From positions 1 to 26,728 of the forward strand of contig JBJHCH010000040.1 in NCBI GenBank assembly GCA_050485905.1: a stretch of 26,728 nucleotides of DNA. Reading direction: 5' to 3'. The stretch is from JAWLCA01 sp050485905. GTDB taxonomy: Bacteria; Pseudomonadota; Alphaproteobacteria; Rhodobacterales; Rhodobacteraceae. Below, in pieces: positions 24,251 through 26,728 of this stretch (positions are counted from its first letter, which is position 1; each line of letters opens with the position of its first letter). Below the pieces are notes generated by a model, which saw only the letters and a list, made by a program, of their open reading frames with translations, was not told the DNA's origin and did not search any database. The position numbers and the translations under genes were made by a program.

Positions 24251-25848
24251 CGCCCGCCCGCGCCTTGGCCCTGGCCGCCCTGCTTGCCGCGCTGCCCGCT
24301 ACGGCTGGGGCAGAGAAGCCCGTCGTGCCCGACTTCGTCGAAGAGACCGTCTCTGCCGGTTTCGATCACAGTTTCACCGGCGAGTGGGAATTCATGGTGG
24401 GCGGCGGCGCGGCCGTCTTCGACTGTTCCGGCAATGGCCTGCCCGATATCTTCGCGGCAGGCGGCACGTCACCCGCTGCGCTTTTCCGGAATGACAGTAC
24501 ACCCGGCGGCCCTGTCACGCTGACTCGTATCGAGAGCGGCCTGGAACAGAACGACGTGGCCGGTGCCTATGCCATCGATATCGACGGCGACGGTATTCTT
24601 GACCTTGTCTTGCTGCGCGTCGGCCCGGATCGCCTGATGCGCGGTCTGGGCGATTGCCGGTTCGAGGATGCGACTGCGCGCTGGGGCTTCGACGGGCTGG
24701 ACCTGTGGTCCACCGCTTTCGCCGCGACATGGGAGCAGGGGCAAGCCTGGCCCACGCTTGCCATCGGCACCTATATCGACCGCACCGAAGAGGCGTTTCC
24801 CTGGGGCAACTGCACGGCGAACCAGCTTTACCGGCCCAGCCCGTCCGGCAACGGCTTCGATGCGCCGTTGCCCCTGCTGCCGGGCTTTTGCGCGCTGTCG
24901 ATACTGTTCACTGACTGGGACCGCAGCGGAACGCCGGCCCTGCGCGTGTCGAATGACCGCGAATACTACAAGGGCGGGCAGGAACAACTCTGGCGGCTTG
25001 ATCCGGGGCAGCCGCCGGTCGCTTATACCGAGGCTGACGGGTGGCAGCGGCTGCGCATCTGGGGCATGGGCATCGCGCAGGACGATCTCGATTTCGACGG
25101 CTACCCGGAATACTTCCTGACCAGCATGGCCGACAACCGGCTGCAGAAACTGGCCGAGATCCCGGCGGATGGCGGGCCCAGCCCCCGGTATGTGGATATC
25201 GCGCTGAAATCCGGCGTCACGGCTCACAGGCCCTACACGGGGGGCGATATCCGCCCGTCGACCGCCTGGCATGCCCAGTTCGGCGATGTGAACAACGATG
25301 GGCTGTCGGATCTTTTCGTGGTGAAGGGTAATGTCTGGGAGATGCCGGATTTCGCCGAGGATGACCCGAACAATCTGCTGCTTCAACGCCCCGACGGCAC
25401 GTTCGAGGAGGCGGGCGACCGCGCGGGGATCGTGTCGATGCGGCAGGGGCGTGGGGGGGCGCTGGCGGATCTGAACGCCGACGGGTGGCTGGACATGATC
25501 GTCATCAACCGCAACGAGCCGGCGCAGGTCTGGCGCAATACCGGCGGAGGTGGCGGCAACTGGGTTCAGATCGCCCTGTCGATGCCCGGCCCGAACCGGG
25601 ATGCCATCGGCGCGTGGATCGAGCTTCGTCGGCCCGATGGCCGTGTCCAGCACCGCGAGGTGGCGATTGGTGGCGGGCATGCGGGCGGGGTTCTGGGGTG
25701 GCAGCATTTCGGGCTGGGGGACGAGGCCGGGGCGGAGATCCGTGTCCTGTGGCCCGATGGGTCGGAAAGCCCGTGGCATGGCCTGTCGGCAAACGCCTTC
25801 TGGAAGATAGAGGCCGGGCAGCCGCCTGAGAAGGTCGCCGATAGGTAG
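24241..25848 (+). CDS. Secreted FG-GAP/VCBS-repeat protein with C-terminal ASPIC/UnbV domain (CRTAC1 family)
   Basis: 535 residues with a signal peptide (ARALALAALLAALPATAGA). Calcium-type beta-propeller repeats are seen at residues 61-69 (DCSGNGLPD), 113-121 (DIDGDGILD), 282-290 (DLDFDGYPE), 349-357 (DVNNDGLSD) and 410-418 (DLNADGWLD), each followed by a hydrophobic strand. The ASPIC/UnbV domain occupies about 455-506 (DAIGAWIELRRPDGRVQHRE to EIRVLWPDGS). Its function is unknown. Such propellers often mediate binding or act with secreted enzymes. It overlaps the haloperoxidase gene by ten bases, or by four (ATGA) if the ATG at 24247 is used, so the two products are made together and probably act together. 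Confidence 0.88.
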   Translation: MEMTPARALALAALLAALPATAGAEKPVVPDFVEETVSAGFDHSFTGEWEFMVGGGAAVFDCSGNGLPDIFAAGGTSPAALFRNDSTPGGPVTLTRIESGLEQNDVAGAYAIDIDGDGILDLVLLRVGPDRLMRGLGDCRFEDATARWGFDGLDLWSTAFAATWEQGQAWPTLAIGTYIDRTEEAFPWGNCTANQLYRPSPSGNGFDAPLPLLPGFCALSILFTDWDRSGTPALRVSNDREYYKGGQEQLWRLDPGQPPVAYTEADGWQRLRIWGMGIAQDDLDFDGYPEYFLTSMADNRLQKLAEIPADGGPSPRYVDIALKSGVTAHRPYTGGDIRPSTAWHAQFGDVNNDGLSDLFVVKGNVWEMPDFAEDDPNNLLLQRPDGTFEEAGDRAGIVSMRQGRGGALADLNADGWLDMIVINRNEPAQVWRNTGGGGGNWVQIALSMPGPNRDAIGAWIELRRPDGRVQHREVAIGGGHAGGVLGWQHFGLGDEAGAEIRVLWPDGSESPWHGLSANAFWKIEAGQPPEKVADR

Positions 25849-25916
25849 GGTGATCTGGGGATCGTTTGCCCTTGGATGGCGCGGGTTGGGCCGCCCCGAA
25901 ACCGCCCTTTGTGCAC

Positions 25917-25980
25917 GTTGTGCACGCGTGCACAACTTTCGATTTCTTTTTATTTCAACGGCTTATGATTTTTCGTTTAC
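25917..25980 (+). repeat. Structured repeat copy 2: 20-bp perfect palindrome + spacer + GTTTAC
   Basis: A perfect 20-bp palindrome (25917-25936) contains the same 16 bases, TGTGCACGCGTGCACA, as copy 1 (here 25919-25934). Exactly 40 bases later comes GTTTAC (25975-25980). The spacer carries TTTTATTTCAACGGCTT (25947-25963), 16 of 17 bases the same as copy 1 and on the same (plus) strand, while palindrome and hexamer have exchanged sides. An extra half-site GTGCACG (25911-25917) abuts the palindrome. It lies in the 216-base gap between the UnbV-domain gene and ridA, where transcription from the two sides converges. No other feature was found in that gap. Confidence 0.7.
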
Positions 25981-26064
25981 CGGATTTTAACCCCTGAGCA
26001 TGCACGCGCAGGCTGTCGGTCAGGCGCCATGGACGGCGGGCGCTGGCCCGCCGCCGGGCCGAAC

Positions 26065-26445
26065 TCACCCCTCGCGGACCACGGCTATCGCCTCGATCTC
26101 ATACTGCAGCGCGGGGGACAGACAGTTGGTGATCGTCGTGCGGGCCGGGAACGGGGCCGAGAAGAATTCGGGATAGAGCGCGTTGAATTCCGCCACCCGC
26201 TCGGCGTCGCGGACGTAGTTCCGGGTCTGGATCACATGGGCCATGTCGCTGCCCGCGGTGGCGAGGACGCGGGACAGGTTTTCCATCGAGCGGCGCATCT
26301 CTCCCTCGAACGTGTCGGCGACGATCTTGCCGGTCGCATCGACCGATGCCTGCCCCGAGACGAAGACGAACTGGCCCACCCGAACCGCCGGGCTGAAGGG
26401 CAGGTGCGAGCGGGGCGTGTCGGGGTCGAGCGGGTATTCGATCAT
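26065..26445 (-). CDS. RidA family enamine/imine deaminase
   Basis: 126 residues, the usual length. The start is the ATG at 26443-26445, with AAGGAG six bases upstream. The frame is open beyond it but has no family similarity there. The family fold is visible: FSPAVRVGQFVFVSGQASVD, DTFEGEMRRSMENLSRVLAT, then FPARTTITNCLSPALQYEIE. The conserved Arg (PARTT) and Glu (EIEAIAV) that bind and hydrolyse 2-aminoacrylate-type enamines in RidA are present. The exact subgroup is uncertain, and some Rid proteins serve a specific catabolic pathway. It diverges from an M81-type gene across 180 bases. Such pairs are common in amide or amino-acid catabolic loci. Confidence 0.92.
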   Translation of the reverse strand: MIEYPLDPDTPRSHLPFSPAVRVGQFVFVSGQASVDATGKIVADTFEGEMRRSMENLSRVLATAGSDMAHVIQTRNYVRDAERVAEFNALYPEFFSAPFPARTTITNCLSPALQYEIEAIAVVREG

Positions 26446-26462
26446 TCGGATCTCCTTGTGAT

Positions 26463-26479
26463 GGGCGCATTGCGCGCCC
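26463..26479. promoter_or_regulatory. Small inverted repeat in the ridA / M81 divergent region
   Basis: GGGCGC (26463-26468) and GCGCCC (26474-26479) are separated by five bases and framed by direct GATGGG copies on both sides. It lies about 17 bases upstream of the ridA start and could be an operator, but in GC-rich DNA it may be chance. Confidence 0.2.
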
Positions 26480-26625
26480 GATGGGATTGGCTGCCGGATG
26501 TGATCATCGCAGGGCCGCTGCCGCAACGGCGGCGCGTACCGTCAGACGAAACGCAGGGCGCTCGCCGTCGTGGCCCGGTCGGGCCTAGACTGCTGGACAT
26601 CCCATCCGCAGACGGACCCCGGATC

Positions 26626-26728
26626 ATGCGCGTCTTCGTTGCCTCGCTCGCCACCGAGACCAACACCTTTGCCCCGCTCTATGTCGACCGCTCGGCGTTC
26701 GAGGAGGCGTTCTATGCCCCGCCGGGCA
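26626..26728 (+). CDS. M81 family metallopeptidase (MlrC-like), N-terminal fragment cut by the window end
   Basis: Only the first 34 residues are present. MRVFVASLATETNTFAP matches the start of M81/MlrC-type proteins, where the pattern HxxTNTF-like (here TETNTFAPL) carries residues near the metal site. The usual His before ETNTF is a Thr here. The ATG at 26626 has no strong ribosome-binding site. Family members hydrolyse peptide or amide substrates with zinc and often sit beside ABC transporters and Rid proteins, which fits the divergent ridA. The remaining roughly 450 residues lie outside the window. Confidence 0.75.
   Translation, partial: MRVFVASLATETNTFAPLYVDRSAFEEAFYAPPG

Noticed and set aside
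24469..25935. 488-codon minus-strand frame opposite the FG-GAP/UnbV gene
   Set aside because: The sense strand has five well-formed propeller motifs and an UnbV domain. The antisense frame has low complexity and no ribosome-binding site.

Overview
The window is GC-rich chromosomal DNA from an alphaproteobacterium, most likely a member of the Rhodobacteraceae/Paracoccaceae. The evidence is the gene set and order (fliL/fliF/fliH/fliN/fliP, motB, flgE-flgK-flgL-flgI; fxsA, timA, smr; hslV-hslU), the alphaproteobacterial-type MotB and MotE-like proteins, and CtrA-like boxes (TTAA-N7-TTAA) ahead of the flagellar transcription units. No rRNA, tRNA, CRISPR array, insertion sequence or phage gene was seen.

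Layout. (1) 1-350: the 3' end of etfA with a clear intrinsic terminator. (2) 350-1290: a lower-GC patch with one minus-strand gene of unknown function (a HEPN-like RNKIAH motif), a gene-free stretch, and the first copy of a structured repeat ending in a perfect 16-bp palindrome next to the hslU stop. (3) 1295-3156, minus strand: hslV-hslU protease operon with an ATGA overlap. (4) 3233-8255, minus strand: stator-related flagellar genes in transcription order fliL, a small membrane protein, a MotE-like protein, motA and a large periplasmic helical-repeat protein. (5) 8376-17505, plus strand: fliF-fliH-fliN-fliP, then motB, then flgE-flgK-flgL-flgI. Together (4) and (5) give the MS ring, part of the C ring and export gate, the stator, the hook, the hook-filament junction and the P ring. 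fliG, fliM, fliI, flhA, flhB, flgH and flagellin are absent and must lie elsewhere if the flagellum is complete. (6) 17515-19440: fxsA (minus), timA and smr (plus). (7) 19513-22728: divergent oxyR and katG, with OxyR redox cysteines and KatG catalytic residues intact. (8) 22934-25848: an overlapping gene pair encoding a secreted vanadium-haloperoxidase-like protein and a secreted FG-GAP/ASPIC-UnbV protein. (9) 25849-26728: a second copy of the palindromic repeat, then ridA (minus) and the start of an M81-family (MlrC-like) metallopeptidase gene (plus).

How it works together. The flagellar block reads as units launched from CtrA-like boxes in the fliL/fliF intergenic region and before motB and flgE, with a weaker candidate before motA, so basal body, stator and hook genes would be under shared cell-cycle-type control. 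The oxyR-katG pair is a peroxide sensor and scavenger. The neighbouring haloperoxidase-like enzyme would also use H2O2, so this end of the window may be a peroxide-handling neighbourhood. The most unusual observations are the two copies of the palindromic repeat (same central block, same 40-nt spacing, flanks swapped), the haloperoxidase/UnbV operon, and the large periplasmic protein translationally coupled to motA near a MotE-like gene.
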